From assembly GCA_032718475.1 (NCBI GenBank), contig JAUCBJ010001340.1:1-64000 (forward strand): a DNA stretch of 64,000 nucleotides. Reading direction: 5' to 3'. The stretch is from Nemertoderma westbladi. Its lineage: Eukaryota > Xenacoelomorpha > Nemertodermatida > Nemertodermatidae. How positions within the stretch are numbered: the stretch's first letter is position 1; every line of letters begins with the position of its first letter. Position numbers and translations under genes: made by a program. Positions 33,498-49,200 of this stretch are shown one piece after another. The notes below the pieces were generated by a model. That model was given only the letters and a program-made list of their open reading frames with translations. It had not been told where the DNA came from and did not search any database.

Positions 33498-36400
33498 ATG
33501 GCAGAGATTGTGGAATGGGGTGGGGAGTTTAAATGGCAGAGATTGTGGAATGGGGAGTTTATATGGCAGATATTGTGCAATGTGGAGTTTATATGGTTGA
33601 GATTGTGGAATGGGGACTTTAAATGCCAGAGATTGTGGAATGGGGGAATTTATATGGCAGATATTGTGGAATGGGGAGTTTATATGGCAGAGATTGTGGA
33701 ATGGGGAGTATATATGGTAGAGATTGTGGAATGGGGTGGGGAGTTTATATGGCAGAGATTGTGGAATGGGGAGTTTATATGGCAGAGATTGTGGAATGGG
33801 GAGTTTATATGGCAGAGATTGTGGAATGGGGAGTTTATATGGCAGATATTGTGGAATGGGGAGTTTATATGGCAGAGATTGTGGAATGGGGAGTATATAT
33901 GGTAGAGATTGTGGAATGGGGTGGGGAGTTTATATGGCAGAGATTGTGGAATGGAGAGTTTATATGGAAGAGATTGTGGAATGGGGAGTTTATATGGTAG
34001 AGATTGTGGAATGGGGTGGGGAATTTAAATGGCAGATATTGTGGAATGGGGAGTTTATATGGCAGATATTGTGCAATGGGGAGTTTATATGGTAGAGATT
34101 GTGGAATGGGGACTTTAAATGCCAGAGATTGTGGAATGGGGAGTTTAAATGGCAGAGATTGTGGAATGGGGTGTTTAGATGGCAGAGATTGTGGAATGGG
34201 GAGTTTAAATGGCAGAGATTGTGGAATGGGGTGTTTAGATGGCAGAGATTGTGGAATGGGGAGTTTACATGGCAGAGATTGTGGAATGGGGAGTTTATAT
34301 GGCAGAGATTGTGGAATGGGGAGTTTATATGGCAGAGATTGTGGAATGGGGAGTTTAAATGGCAGAGATTGTGGAATGGGGAGTTTAAATGGCAGATATT
34401 GTGGAATGGGGAGTTTATATTGCAGATATTGTGGAATGGGGTGGGGAGTTTAAATGGCAGAGATTGTGGAATGGGGTGTTTAGATGGCAGAGATTGTGGA
34501 ATGGGGAGTTTACATGGCAGAGATTGTGGAATGGGGAGTTTATATGGCAGAGATTGTGGAATGGGGAGTTTATATGGCAGAGATTGTGGAATGGGGAGTT
34601 TAAATGGCAGAGATTGTGGAATGGGGTGGGGAGTTTAAATGGCAGAGATTGTGGAATGGGGAGTTTATATGGCAGATATTGTGCAATGTGGAGTTTATAT
34701 GGTAGAGATTGTGGAATGGGGACTTTAAATGCCAGAGATTGTGGAATGGGGGAATTTATATGGCAGATATTGTGGAATGGGGAGTTTATATGGCAGAGAT
34801 TGTGGAATGGGGAGTATATATGGTAGAGATTGTGGAATGGGGTGGGGAGTTTATATGGCAGAGATTGTGGAATGGGGAGTTTATATGGCAGAGATTGTGG
34901 AATGGGGAGTTTATATGGCAGAGATTGTGGAATGGGGAGTTTATATGGCAGATATTGTGGAATGGGGAGTTTATATGGCAGAGATTGTGGAATGGGGAGT
35001 ATATATGGTAGAGATTGTGGAATGGGGTGGGGAGTTTATATGGCAGAGATTGTGGAATGGAGAGTTTATATGGAAGAGATTGTGGAATGGGGAGTTTATA
35101 TGGTAGAGATTGTGGAATGGGGTGGGGAGTTTAAATGGCAGATATTGTGGAATGGGGAGTTTATATGGCAGATATTGTGCAATGGGGAGTTTATATGGTA
35201 GAGATTGTGGAATGGGGACTTTAAATGCCAGAAATTGTGGAATGGGGGAATTTATATGGCAGAGATTGTGGAATGGGGAGTTTAAAAGGCAGATATTGTG
35301 GAATGGGGAGTATATATGGCAGAGATTGTGGCAAGGGGAGTTTATATGACAGAGATTGTGGAATGGGGATTTTATATGGCAGAGATTGTGGAATGGGGAG
35401 TTCAAATGGCAGATATTGTGGAATGGGGAGTTTAAATGGCAGAGATTGTGGAATGGGGAGTTTAAATGGCAGATATTGTGGAATGGGGAGTTTATATGGC
35501 AGAGATTGTGGAATGGGGAGTTTAAATGGCAGATATTGTGGAATGGGGAGTTTATATGGCAGAGATTGTGGAATGGGGAGTTGAAATGGCAGATATTGTG
35601 GAATGGGGAGTTTATATGACAGAGATTGTGGAATGGGGATTTTATATGGCAGAGATTGTGGAATGGGGAGTTTAAATGGCAGATATTGTGGAATGGGGAG
35701 TTTATATGGCAGAGATTGTGGAATGGGGAGTTTAAATGGCAGAGATTGTGGAATGGGGAGTTTAAATGGCAGAGATTGTGGAATGGGGAGTTTATATGGC
35801 AGAGATTGTGGAATGGGGAGTTTAAATGGCAGATATTGTGGAATGGGGAGTTTATATGGCAGAGATTGTGGAATGGGGAGTTTATATGGCAGATATTGTG
35901 GAATGGGGAGTTTATATGGCAGAGATTGTGGAATGGGGAGTTTATATGGCAGAGATTGTGGAATGGGGAGTTTAAATGGCTGATATTGTGGAATGGGGGG
36001 TTTATATGGCAGAGATTGTGGAATGGGGAGTTTAAATGGCAGATATTGTGGAATGGGGAGTTTATATGGCAAAGATTGTGGAATGGGGAGTTTATATGGC
36101 AGAGATTGTGGAATGTGGTGGGGAGTTTATATGGCAGAGATTGTGGAATGGAGAGTTTATATGGCAGAGATTGTGGAATGGGGTGTTTAGATGGCAGAGA
36201 TTGTGGAATGGGGAGTTTTTATGGCAGAGATTGTGGAATGGGGAGTTTATATGGCAGAGATTGTGGAATGGGGAGTTTATATGGCAGATATTGTGGAATG
36301 GGGAGTTTATATAGCAGATATTGCGGAATGGAGAGTTTATATGGCAGAGATTGTAGAATGGGGAGTTTATATAGCAGATATTGTGGAATGGGGAGTTTAT

Positions 36401-39400
36401 ATGGCAGAGATTGTGGAATGGGGAGTTTATATGGCAGAGATTGTGGAATGGAGAGTTTAAATGGCAGATATTGTGGAATGGGGAGTTTATATAGCAGATA
36501 TTGTGGAATGGGGAGTTTATATGGCAGAGATTGTGGAATGGGGAGTTTATATGGCAGAGATTGTGGAATGGAGAGTTTAAATGGCAGATATTGTGGAATG
36601 GGGAGTTTATATGGCAGAGATTGTGGAATGGGGAGTTTAAATGGCAGAGATTGTGGAATGGGGTGGGGAGTTTAAATGGCAGAGATTGTGGAATGGGGAG
36701 TTTATATGGCAGATATTGTGGAATGGGGAGTTTATATGGCAGATATTGTGGAATGGGGAGTTTATATGGCAGAGATTGTGGAATGGGGAGTATATATGGT
36801 AGAGATTGTGGAATGGGGTGGGGAGTTTATATGGCAGAGATTGTGGAATGGGGAGTTTATATGGCAGAGATTGTGGAATGGGGAGTTTATATGGCAGAGA
36901 TTGTGGAATGGGGAGTTTATATGGCAGATATTGTGGAATGGGGAGTTTATATGGCAGAGATTGTGGAATGGGGAGTATATATGGTAGAGATTGTGGAATG
37001 GGGTGGGGAGTTTATATGGCAGAGATTGTGGAATGGAGAGTTTATATGGAAGAGATTGTGGAATGGGGAGTTTATATGGTAGAGATTGTGGAATGGGGTG
37101 GGGAGTTTAAATGGCAGATATTGTGGAATGGGGAGTTTATATGGCAGATATTGTGCAATGGGGAGTTTATATGGTAGAGATTGTGGAATGGGGACTTTAA
37201 ATGCCAGAGATTGTGGAATGGGGAGTTTAAATGGCAGAGATTGTGGAATGGGGTGTTTAGATGGCAGAGATTGTGGAATGGGGAGTTTAAATGGCAGAGA
37301 TTGTGGAATGGGGTGTTTAGATGGCAGAGATTGTGGAATGGGGAGTTTACATGGCAGAGATTGTGGAATGGGGAGTTTATATGGCAGAGATTGTGGAATG
37401 GGGAGTTTATATGGCAGAGATTGTGGAATGGGGAGTTTAAATGGCAGAGATTGTGGAATGGGGAGTTTAAATGGCAGATATTGTGGAATGGGGAGTTTAT
37501 ATTGCAGATATTGTGGAATGGGGTGGGGAGTTTAAATGGCAGAGATTGTGGAATGGGGTGTTTAGATGGCAGAGATTGTGGAATGGGGAGTTTACATGGC
37601 AGAGATTGTGGAATGGGGAGTTTATATGGCAGAGATTGTGGAATGGGGAGTTTATATGGCAGAGATTGTGGAATGGGGAGTTTAAATGGCAGAGATTGTG
37701 GAATGGGGTGGGGAGTTTAAATGGCAGAGATTGTGGAATGGGGAGTTTATATGGCAGATATTGTGCAATGTGGAGTTTATATGGTAGAGATTGTGGAATG
37801 GGGACTTTAAATGCCAGAGATGGTGGAATGGGGGAATTTATATGGCAGATATTGTGGAATGGGGAGTTTATATGGCAGAGATTGTGGAATGGGGAGTATA
37901 TATGGTAGAGATTGTGGAATGGGGTGGGGAGTTTATATGGCAGAGATTGTGGAATGGGGAGTTTATATGGCAGAGATTGTGGAATGGGGAGTTTATATGG
38001 CAGAGATTGTGGAATGGGGAGTTTATATGGCAGATATTGTGGAATGGGGAGTTTATATGGCAGAGATTGTGGAATGGGGAGTATATATGGTAGAGATTGT
38101 GGAATGGGGTGGGGAGTTTATATGGCAGAGATTGTGGAATGGAGAGTTTATATGGAAGAGATTGTGGAATGGGGAGTTTATATGGTAGAGATTGTGGAAT
38201 GGGGTGGGGAGTTTAAATGGCAGATATTGTGGAATGGGGAGTTTATATGGCAGATATTGTGCAATGGGGAGTTTATATGGTAGAGATTGTGGAATGGGGA
38301 CTTTAAATGCCAGAGATTGTGGAATGGGGGAATTTATATGGCAGAGATTGTGGAATGGGGAGTTTAAAAGGCAGATATTGTGGAATGGGGAGTATATATG
38401 GCAGAGATTGTGGCAAGGGGAGTTTATATGACAGAGATTGTGGAATGGGGATTTTATATGGCAGAGATTGTGGAATGGGGAGTTCAAATGGCAGATATTG
38501 TGGAATGGGGAGTTTAAATGGCAGAGATTGTGGAATGGGGAGTTTAAATGGCAGATATTGTGGAATGGGGAGTTTATATGGCAGAGATTGTGGAATGGGG
38601 AGTTTAAATGGCAGATATTGTGGAATGGGGAGTTTATATGGCAGAGATTGTGGAATGGGGAGTTGAAATGGCAGATATTGTGGAATGGGGAGTTTATATG
38701 ACAGAGATTGTGGAATGGGGATTTTATATGGCAGAGATTGTGGAATGGGGAGTTTAAATGGCAGATATTGTGGAATGGGGAGTTTATATGGCAGAGATTG
38801 TGGAATGGGGAGTTTAAATGGCAGAGATTGTGGAATGGGGAGTTTAAATGGCAGAGATTGTGGAATGGGGAGTTTATATGGCAGAGATTGTGGAATGGGG
38901 AGTTTAAATGGCAGATATTGTGGAATGGGGAGTTTATATGGCAGAGATTGTGGAATGGGGAGTTTATATGGCAGATATTGTGGAATGGGGAGTTTATATG
39001 GCAGAGATTGTGGAATGGGGAGTTTATATGGCAGAGATTGTGGAATGGGGAGTTTAAATGGCTGATATTGTGGAATGGGGGGTTTATATGGCAGAGATTG
39101 TGGAATGGGGAGTTTAAATGGCAGATATTGTGGAATGGGGAGTTTATATGGCAAAGATTGTGGAATGGGGAGTTTATATGGCAGAGATTGTGGAATGTGG
39201 TGGGGAGTTTATATGGCAGAGATTGTGGAATGGAGAGTTTATATGGCAGAGATTGTGGAATGGGGTGTTTAGATGGCAGAGATTGTGGAATGGGGAGTTT
39301 TTATGGCAGAGATTGTGGAATGGGGAGTTTATATGGCAGAGATTGTGGAATGGGGAGTTTATATGGCAGATATTGTGGAATGGGGAGTTTATATAGCAGA

Positions 39401-39757
39401 TATTGCGGAATGGAGAGTTTATATGGCAGAGATTGTAGAATGGGGAGTTTATATAGCAGATATTGTGGAATGGGGAGTTTATATGGCAGAGATTGTGGAA
39501 TGGGGAGTTTATATGGCAGAGATTGTGGAATGGAGAGTTTAAATGGCAGATATTGTGGAATGGGGAGTTTATATAGCAGATATTGTGGAATGGGGAGTTT
39601 ATATGGCAGAGATTGTGGAATGGGGAGTTTATATGGCAGAGATTGTGGAATGGAGAGTTTAAATGGCAGATATTGTGGAATGGGGAGTTTATATGGCAGA
39701 GATTGTGGAATGGGGAGTTTAAATGGCAGAGATTGTGGAATGGGGTGGGGAGTTTAA
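33498..39757. repeat. Satellite higher-order block D (offset 3,082)
   Basis: Runs beginning 34,099, 34,709, 35,225, 36,036 and 36,501 recur at 37,181, 37,791, 38,307, 39,118 and 39,583, all 3,082 bp on. A 1,106-bp offset links 33,623 to 34,729. Single-base differences (for example GATGGTGG near 37,818) separate the copies. Confidence 0.85.
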
Positions 39758-40212
39758 ATGGCAGAGATTGTGGAATGGGGAGTTTATATGGCAGATATTG
39801 TGGAATGGGGAGTTTATATGGCAGAGGTTGTGGAATGGGGAGTTTAAATGGCAGATATTGTGGAATGGGGAGTTTATATGGCAGAGATTGTGGAATGGGG
39901 AGTTTAAATGGCAGAGATTGTGGAATGGGGTGGGGAGTTTAAATGGCAGAGATTGTGGAATGGGGAGTTTATATGGCAGATATTGTGGAATGGGGAGTTT
40001 ATATGGCAGATATTGTGGAATGGGGAGTTTATATAGCAGATATTGCGGAATGGAGAGTTTATATGGCAGAGATTGTGGAATGGAGAGTTTATATGGCAGA
40101 GATTGTGGAATGGAGAGTTTATATGGCAGAGATTGTGGAATGGGGAGTTTATATGGCAGAGATTGTGGAATGGGGAGTTTATATGGCAGATATTGTGGAA
40201 TGGGGAGTTTAA

Positions 40213-43200
40213 ATGGCAGAGATTGTGGAATGGGGAGTTTATATGGTAGAGATTGTGGAATGGGGTGGGGAGTTTAAATGGCAGAGATTGTGGAATGGGG
40301 AGTTTATATGGCAGAGATTGTGGAATGGGGAGTTTATATGGCAGATATTGTGGAATGGGGAGTTTATATGGCAGAGATTGTGGAATGGGGAGTTTAAATG
40401 GCAGAGATTGTGGAATGGGGTGGGGAGTTTAAATGGCAGAGATTGTGGAATGGGGAGTTTATATGGCAGATATTGTGCAATGTGGAGTTTATATGGTAGA
40501 TATTGTGGAATGGGGACTTTAAATGCCAGAGATTGTGGAATGGGGGAATTTATATGGCAGATATTGTGGAATGGGGAGTTTATATGGCAGAGATTGTGGA
40601 ATGGGGAGTATATATGGTAGAGATTGTGGAATGGCGTGGGGAGTTTATATGGCAGAGATTGTGGAATGGAGAGTTTATATGGAAGAGATTGTGGAATGGG
40701 GAGTTTATATGGTAGAGATTGTGGAATGGGGTGGGGAGTTTAAATGGCAGAGATTGTGGAATGGGGAGTTTATATGGCAGATATTGTGCAATGGGGAGTT
40801 TATATGGTAGAGATTGTGGAATGGGGACTTTAAATGCCAGAGATTGTGGAATGGGGGAATTTATATGGCAGATATTGTGGAAAGGGGAGTTTAAATGGCA
40901 GAGATTGTGGAATGGGGAGTTTTTATGGTAGAGATTGTGGAATGGGGTGGGGAGTTTAAATGGCAGAGATTGTGGAATGGGGAGTTTATATGGCAGAGAT
41001 TGTGGAATGGGGAGTTTATATGGCAGATATTGTGGAATGGGGAGTTTATATGGCAGAGATTGTGGAATGGGGAGTTTAAATGGCAGAGATTGTGGAATGG
41101 GGTGGGGAGTTTAAATGGCAGAGATTGTGGAATGGGGAGTTTATATGGCAGATATTGTGCAATGTGGAGTTTATATGGTAGATATTGTGGAATGGGGACT
41201 TTAAATGCCAGAGATTGTGGAATGGGCGAATTTATATGGCAGATATTGTGGAATGGGGAGTTTATATGGCAGAGATTGTGGAATGGGGAGTATATATGGT
41301 AGAGATTGTGGAATGGCGTGGGGAGTTTATATGGCAGAGATTGTGGAATGGAGAGTTTATATGGAAGAGATTGTGGAATGGGGAGTTTATATGGTAGAGA
41401 TTGTGGAATGGGGTGGGGAGTTTAAATGGCAGAGATTGTGGAATGGGGAGTTTATATGGCAGATATTGTGCAATGGGGAGTTTATATGGTAGAGATTGTG
41501 GAATGGGGACTTTAAATGCCAGAGATTGTGGAATGGGGGAATTTATATGGCAGATATTGTGGAAAGGGGAGTTTATATGGCAGAGATTGTGGAATGGGGA
41601 GTTTAAAAGGCAGATATTGTGGAATGGGGAGTTTATATGGCAGATATTGTGGAATGGGGAGTTTATATGACAGAGATTGTGGAATGGGGATTTTATATGG
41701 CAGAGATTGTGGAATGGGGAGTTCAAATGGCAGATATTGTGGAATGGGGAGTTTATATGGCAGAGATTGTGGAATGGGGAGTTTAAATGGTAGAGATTGT
41801 GGAATGGGGAGTTTAAATGGCAGATATTGTGGAATGGGGAGTTTATATGGCAGAGATTGTGGAATGGGGAGTTTAAATGGCAGATATTGTGGAATGGGGA
41901 GTTTATATGGCAGAGATTGTGGAATGGGGAGTTGAAATGGCAGATATTGTGGAATGGGGAGTTTATATGGCAGAGATTGTGGAATGGGGAGTTTATATGG
42001 CATAGATTGTGGAATGGAGAGTTTATATGGCAGAGATTGTGGAATGGGGGTGGGGAGTTTAAATGGCAGAGATTGTGGAATGGGGGTGGGGAGTTTAAAT
42101 GGCAGATATTGTGGAATGGGGAGTTTATATGGCAGAGATTGTGGAATGGGGAGTTTAAATGGCAGATATTGTGGAATGGGGAGTTTATATGGCAGAGATT
42201 GTGGAATGGGGAGTTGAAATGGCAGATATTGTGGAATGGGGAGTTTATATGGCAGAGATTGTGGAATGGGGAGTTTATATGGCATAGATTGTGGAATGTG
42301 GAGTTTATATGGCAGAGATTGTGGAATGGGGAGTATATATGGTAGATATTGTGGAATGGGGAGTTTATATGGCAGATATTGTGGAATGGGGAGTTTATAT
42401 GGCAGAGATTGTGGAATGGGGAGTTTATATGACAGAGATTGTGGAATGGGGATTTTATATGGCAGAGATTGTGGAATGGGGAGTTTAAATGGCAGATATT
42501 GTGGAATGGGGAGTTTATATGGCAGAGATTGTGGAATGGGGAGTTTAAATGGCAGAGATTGTGGAATGGGGAGTTTAAATGGCAGATATTGTGGAATGGG
42601 GAGTTTATATGACAGAGATTGTGGAATGGGGATTTTATATGGCAGAGATTGTGGAATGGGGAGTTTAAATGGCAGATATTGTGGAATGGGGAGTTTATAT
42701 GGCAGAGATTGTGGAATGGGGAGTTTAAATGGCAGAGATTGTGGAATGGGGAGTTTAAATGGCAGATATTGTGGAATGGGGAGTTTATATGGCAGAGATT
42801 GTGGAATGGGGTGTTTAGATGGCAGAGATTGTGGAATGGGGAGTTTACATGGCAGAGATTGTGGAATGGGGAGTTTATATGGCAGAGATTGTGGAATGGG
42901 GAGTTTATATGGCAGAGATTGTGGAATGGGGTGTTTAGATGGCAGAGATTGTGGAATGGGGAGTTTAAATGGCAGAGATTGTGGAATGGGGAGTTTAAAT
43001 GGCAGATATTGTGGAATGGGGAGTTTATATGGCAGAGATTGTGGAATGGGGTGTTTAGATGGCAGAGATTGTGGAATGGGGAGTTTACATGGCAGAGATT
43101 GTGGAATGGGGAGTTTAAATGGCAGATATTGTGGAATGGGGAGTTTATATGGCAGAGATTGTGGAATGGGGTGGGGAGTTTAAATGGCAGAGATTGTGGA

Positions 43201-46200
43201 ATGGGGAGTTTATATGGCAGATATTGTGCAATGTGGAGTTTATATGGTAGATATTGTGGAATGGGGACTTTAAATGCCAGAGATTGTGGAATGGGGGAAT
43301 TTATATGGCAGATATTGTGGAATGGGGAGTTTATATGGCAGATATTGTGCAATGTGGAGTTTATATGGTAGATATTGTGGAATGGGGACTTTAAATGCCA
43401 GAGATTGTGGAATGGGGGAATTTATATGGCAGATATTGTGGAATGGGGAGTTTATATGGCAGAGATTGTGGAATGGGGAGTATATATGGTAGAGATTGTG
43501 GAATGGGGTGGGGAGTTTATATGGCAGAGATTGTGGAATGGGGAGTTTATATGGCAGAGATTGTGGAATGGGGAGTTTATATGGCAGAGATTGTGGAATG
43601 GGGAGTATATATGGTAGAGATTGTGGAATGGGGTGGGGAGTTTATATGGCAGAGATTGTGGAATGGAGAGTTTATATGGAAGAGATTGTGGAATGGGGAG
43701 TTTATATGGTAGAGATTGTGGAATGGGGTGGGGAGTTTAAATGGCAGAGATTGTGGAATGGGGAGTTTATATGGCAGATATTGTGCAATGGGGAGTTTAT
43801 ATGGTAGAGATTGTGGAATGGGGACTTTAAATGCCAGAGATTGTGGAATGGGGGAATTTATATGGCTGATATTGTGGAAAGGGGAGTTTATATGGCAGAG
43901 ATTGTGGAATGGGGAGTTTAAAAGGCAGATATTGTGGAATGGGGAGTTTATATGGCAGATATTGTGGAATGGGGAGTTTATATGACAGAGATTGTGGAAT
44001 GGGGATTTTATATGGCAGAGATTGTGGAATGGGGAGTTCAAATGGCAGATATTGTGGAATGGGGAGTTTATATGGCAGAGATTGTGGAATGGGGAGTTTA
44101 AATGGTAGAGATTGTGGAATGGGGAGTTTAAATGGCAGATATTGTGGAATGGGGAGTTTATATGGCAGAGATTGTGGAATGGGGAGTTTAAATGGCAGAT
44201 ATTGTGGAATGGGGAGTTTATATGGCAGAGATTGTGGAATGGGGAGTTGAAATGGCAGATATTGTGGAATGGGGAGTTTATATGGCAGAGATTGTGGAAT
44301 GGGGAGTTTATATGGCATAGATTGTGGAATGGAGAGTTTATATGGCAGAGATTGTGGAATGGGGGTGGGGAGTTTAAATGGCAGAGATTGTGGAATGGGG
44401 GTGGGGAGTTTAAATGGCAGATATTGTGGAATGGGGAGTTTATATGGTAGAGATTGTGGAATGGGGACTTTAAATGCCAGAGATTGTGGAATGGGGGAAT
44501 TTATATGGCAGATATTGTGGAATGGGGAGTTTATATGGCAGAGATTGTGGAATGGGGAGTTTAAAAGGCAGATATTGTGGAATGGGGAGTTTATATGGCA
44601 GAGATTGTGGAATGGGGAGTTTATATGACAGAGATTGTGGAATGGGGATTTTATATGGCAGAGATTGTGGAATGGGGAGTTTAAATGGCAGATATTGTGG
44701 AATGGGGAGTTTATATGGCAGAGATTGTGGAATGGGGAGTTTAAATGGCAGAGATTGTGGAATGGGGAGTTTAAATGGCAGATATTGTGGAATGGGGAGT
44801 TTATATGGCAGAGATTGTGGAATGGGGTGTTTAGATGGCAGAGATTGTGGAATGGGGAGTTTACATGGCAGAGATTGTGGAATGGGGAGTTTATATGGCA
44901 GAGATTGTGGAATGGGGAGTTTATATGGCAGATATTGTGGAATGGGGAGTTTATATGGCAGAGATTGTGGAATGGAGAGTTTATATGGCAGAGATTGTGG
45001 AATGGAGAGTTTATATGGCAGATATTGTGGAATGGGGAGTTTATATGGCAGAGATTGTGGAATGGGGAGTTTATATAGCAGATATTGCGGAATGGAGAGT
45101 TTATATTGCAGAGATTGTGGAATGGGGAGTTTAAATGGCAGATATTGTGGAATGGGGAGTTTATATGGCAGAGATTGTGGAATGGGGAGTTTATATGGCA
45201 GAGATTGTGGAATGGGGAGTTTATATGGCAGAGATTGTGGAATGAGGAGTTTATATGGCAGAGATTGTGGAATGGGGAGTTTATATGGCAGAGATTGTGG
45301 AATGGAGAGTTTATATGGCAGAGATTGTGGAATGGAGAGTTTATATGGCAGAGATTGTGGAATGGAGAGTTTATATGGCAGATATTGTGGAATGGGGAGT
45401 TTATATGGCAGAGATTGTGGAATGGGGAGTTTATATGGCAGAGATTGTGGAATGGAGAGTTTATATGGCAGAGATTGTGGAATGGAGAGTTTATATGGCA
45501 GATATTGTGGAATGGGGAGTTTATATGGCAGAGATTGTGGAATGGGGAGTTTATATGGCAGAGATTGTGGAATGGAGAGTTTATATGGCAGATATTGTGG
45601 AATGGGGAGTTTATATGGCAGAGATTGTGGAATGGGGAGTTTATATGGCAGAGATTGTGGAATGGAGAGTTTATATGGCAGATATTGTGGAATGGGGAGT
45701 TTATATGGCAGAGATTGTGGAATGGGGAGTTTAAAAGGCAGATATTGTGGAATGGGGAGTTTATATGGCAGAGATTGTGGAATGGGGAGTTTATATGGCA
45801 GATATTGTGGAATGGGGAGTTTATATGGCAGAGATTGTGGAATGGGGAGTTTAAAAGGCAGATATTGTGGAACGGGGAGTTTATATGACAGAGATTGTGG
45901 AATGGGGAGTTTATATGACAGAGATTGTGGAATGGGGATTTTATATGGCAGAGATTGTGGAATGGGGAGTTTAAATGGCAGATATTGTGGAATGGGGAGT
46001 TTATATGGCAGATATTGTGCAATGTGGAGTTTATATGGCAGAGATTGTGGAATGGGGAGTTTAAAAGGCAGATATTGTGGAATGGGGAGTTTATATGGCA
46101 GAGATTGTGGAATGGGGAGTTTATATGACAGAGATTGTGGAATGGGGATTTTATATGGCAGAGATTGTGGAATGGGGAGTTTAAATGGCAGATATTGTGG

Positions 46201-49200
46201 AATGGGGAGTTTATATGGCAGAGATTGTGGAATGGGGAGTTTAAATGGCAGAGATTGTGGAATGGGGAGTTTAAATGGCAGATATTGTGGAATGGGGAGT
46301 TTATATGGCAGAGATTGTGGAATGGGGTGTTTAGATGGCAGAGATTGTGGAATGGGGAGTTTACATGGCAGAGATTGTGGAATGGGGAGTTTATATGGCA
46401 GAGATTGTGGAATGGGGAGTTTATATGGCAGAGATTGTGGAATGGGGTGTTTAGATGGCAGAGATTGTGGAATGGGGAGTTTAAATGGCAGAGATTGTGG
46501 AATGGGGAGTTTAAATGGCAGATATTGTGGAATGGGGAGTTTATATGGCAGAGATTGTGGAATGGGGTGTTTAGATGGCAGAGATTGTGGAATGGGGAGT
46601 TTACATGGCAGAGATTGTGGAATGGGGAGTTTATATGGCAGATATTGCGGAATGGAGAGTTTATATTGCAGAGATTGTGGAATGGGGTGGGGAGTTTAAA
46701 TGGCAGAGATTGTGGAATGGGGAGTTTATATGGCAGATATTGTGCAATGTGGAGTTTATATGGTAGATATTGTGGAATGGGGACTTTAAATGCCAGAGAT
46801 TGTGGAATGGGGGAATTTATATGGCAGATATTGTGGAATGGGGAGTTTATATGGCAGATATTGTGCAATGTGGAGTTTATATGGTAGATATTGTGGAATG
46901 GGGACTTTAAATGCCAGAGATTGTGGAATGGGGGAATTTATATGGCAGATATTGTGGAATGGGGAGTTTATATGGCAGAGATTGTGGAATGGGGAGTATA
47001 TATGGTAGAGATTGTGGAATGGGGTGGGGAGTTTATATGGCAGAGATTGTGGAATGGGGAGTTTATATGGCAGAGATTGTGGAATGGGGAGTTTATATGG
47101 CAGAGATTATGGAATAGGGAGTATATATGGTAGAGATTGTGGAATGGGGTGGGGAGTTTATATGGCAGAGATTGTGGAATGGAGAGTTTATATGGAAGAG
47201 ATTGTGGAATGGGGAGTTTATATGGTAGAGATTGTGGAATGGGGTGGGGAGTTTAAATGGCAGAGATTGTGGAATGGGGAGTTTATATGGCAGATATTGT
47301 GCAATGGGGAGTTTATATGGTAGAGATTGTGGAATGGGGACTTTAAATGCCAGAGATTGTGGAATGGGGGAATTTATATGGCAGATATTGTGGAAAGGGG
47401 AGTTTATATGGCAGAGATTGTGGAATGGGGAGTTTAAAAGGCAGATATTGTGGAATGGGGAGTTTATATGGCAGATATTGTGGAATGGGGAGTTTATATG
47501 ACAGAGATTGTGGAATGGGGATTTTATATGGCAGAGATTGTGGAATGGGGAGTTCAAATGGCAGATATTGTGGAATGGGGAGTTTATATGGCAGAGATTG
47601 TGGAATGGGGAGTTTAAATGGTAGAGATTGTGGAATGGGGAGTTTAAATGGCAGATATTGTGGAATGGGGAGTTTATATGGCAGAGATTGTGGAATGGGG
47701 AGTTTAAATGGCAGATATTGTGGAATGGGGAGTTTATATGGCAGAGATTGTGGAATGGGGAGTTGAAATGGCAGATATTGTGGAATGGGGAGTTTATATG
47801 GCAGAGATTGTGGAATGGGGAGTTTATATGGCATAGATTGTGGAATGGAGAGTTTATATGGCAGAGATTGTGGAATGGGGGTGGGGAGTTTAAATGGCAG
47901 AGATTGTGGAATGGGGGTGGGGAGTTTAAATGGCAGATATTGTGGAATGGGGAGTTTATATGGCAGAGATTGTGGAATGGGGAGTTTAAATGGCAGATAT
48001 TGTGGAATGGGGAGTTTATATGGCAGAGATTGTGGAATGGGGAGTTGAAATGGCAGATATTGTGGAATGGGGAGTTTATATGGCAGAGATTGTGGAATGG
48101 GGAGTTTATATGGCATAGATTGTGGAATGTGGAGTTTATATGGCAGAGATTGTGGAATGGGGAGTATATATGGTAGATATTGTGGAATGGGGAGTTTATA
48201 TGGCAGATATTGTGGAATGGGGAGTTTATATGGCAGAGATTGTGGAATGGGGAGTTTATATGACAGAGATTGTGGAATGTGGATTTTATATGGCAGAGAT
48301 TGTGGAATGGGGAGTTTAAATGGCAGATATTGTGGAATGGGGAGTTTATATGGCAGAGATTGTGGAATGGGGAGTTTAAATGGCAGAGATTGTGGAATGG
48401 GGAGTTTAAATGGCAGATATTGTGGAATGGGGAGTTTATATGGCAGAGATTGTGGAATGGGGTGTTTAGATGGCAGAGATTGTGGAATGGGGAGTTTACA
48501 TGGCAGAGATTGTGGAATGGGGAGTTTATATGGCAGAGATTGTGGAATGGGGAGTTTATATGGCAGATATTGTGGAATGGGGAGTTTATATGGCAGATAT
48601 TGTGCAATGGGGAGTTTATATGGCAGAGATTGTGGAATGGGGTGGGGAGTTTAAATGGCAGAGATTGTGGAATGGGGAGTTTAAATGGCAGATATTGTGG
48701 AATGGGGAGTTTATATGGCAGAGATTGTGGAATGGGGAGTTTAAATGGCAGAGATTGTGGAATGGGGTGGGGAGTTTAAATGGCAGAGATTGTGGAATGG
48801 GGAGTTTATATGGCAGATATTGTGCAATGTGGAGTTTATATGGTAGATATTGTGGAATGGGGACTTTAAATGCCAGAGATTGTGGAATGGGGGAATTTAT
48901 ATGGCAGATATTGTGGAATGGGGAGTTTATATGGCAGAGATTGTGGAATGGGGAGTATATATGGTAGAGATTGTGGAATGGGGTGGGGAGTTTATATGGC
49001 AGAGATTGTGGAATGGGGAGTTTATATGGCAGAGATTGTGGAATGGGGAGTTTATATGGCAGAGATTGTGGAATGGGGAGTATATATGGTAGAGATTGTG
49101 GAATGGGGTGGGGAGTTTATATGGCAGAGATTGTGGAATGGAGAGTTTATATGGAAGAGATTGTGGAATGGGGAGTTTATATGGTAGAGATTGTGGAATG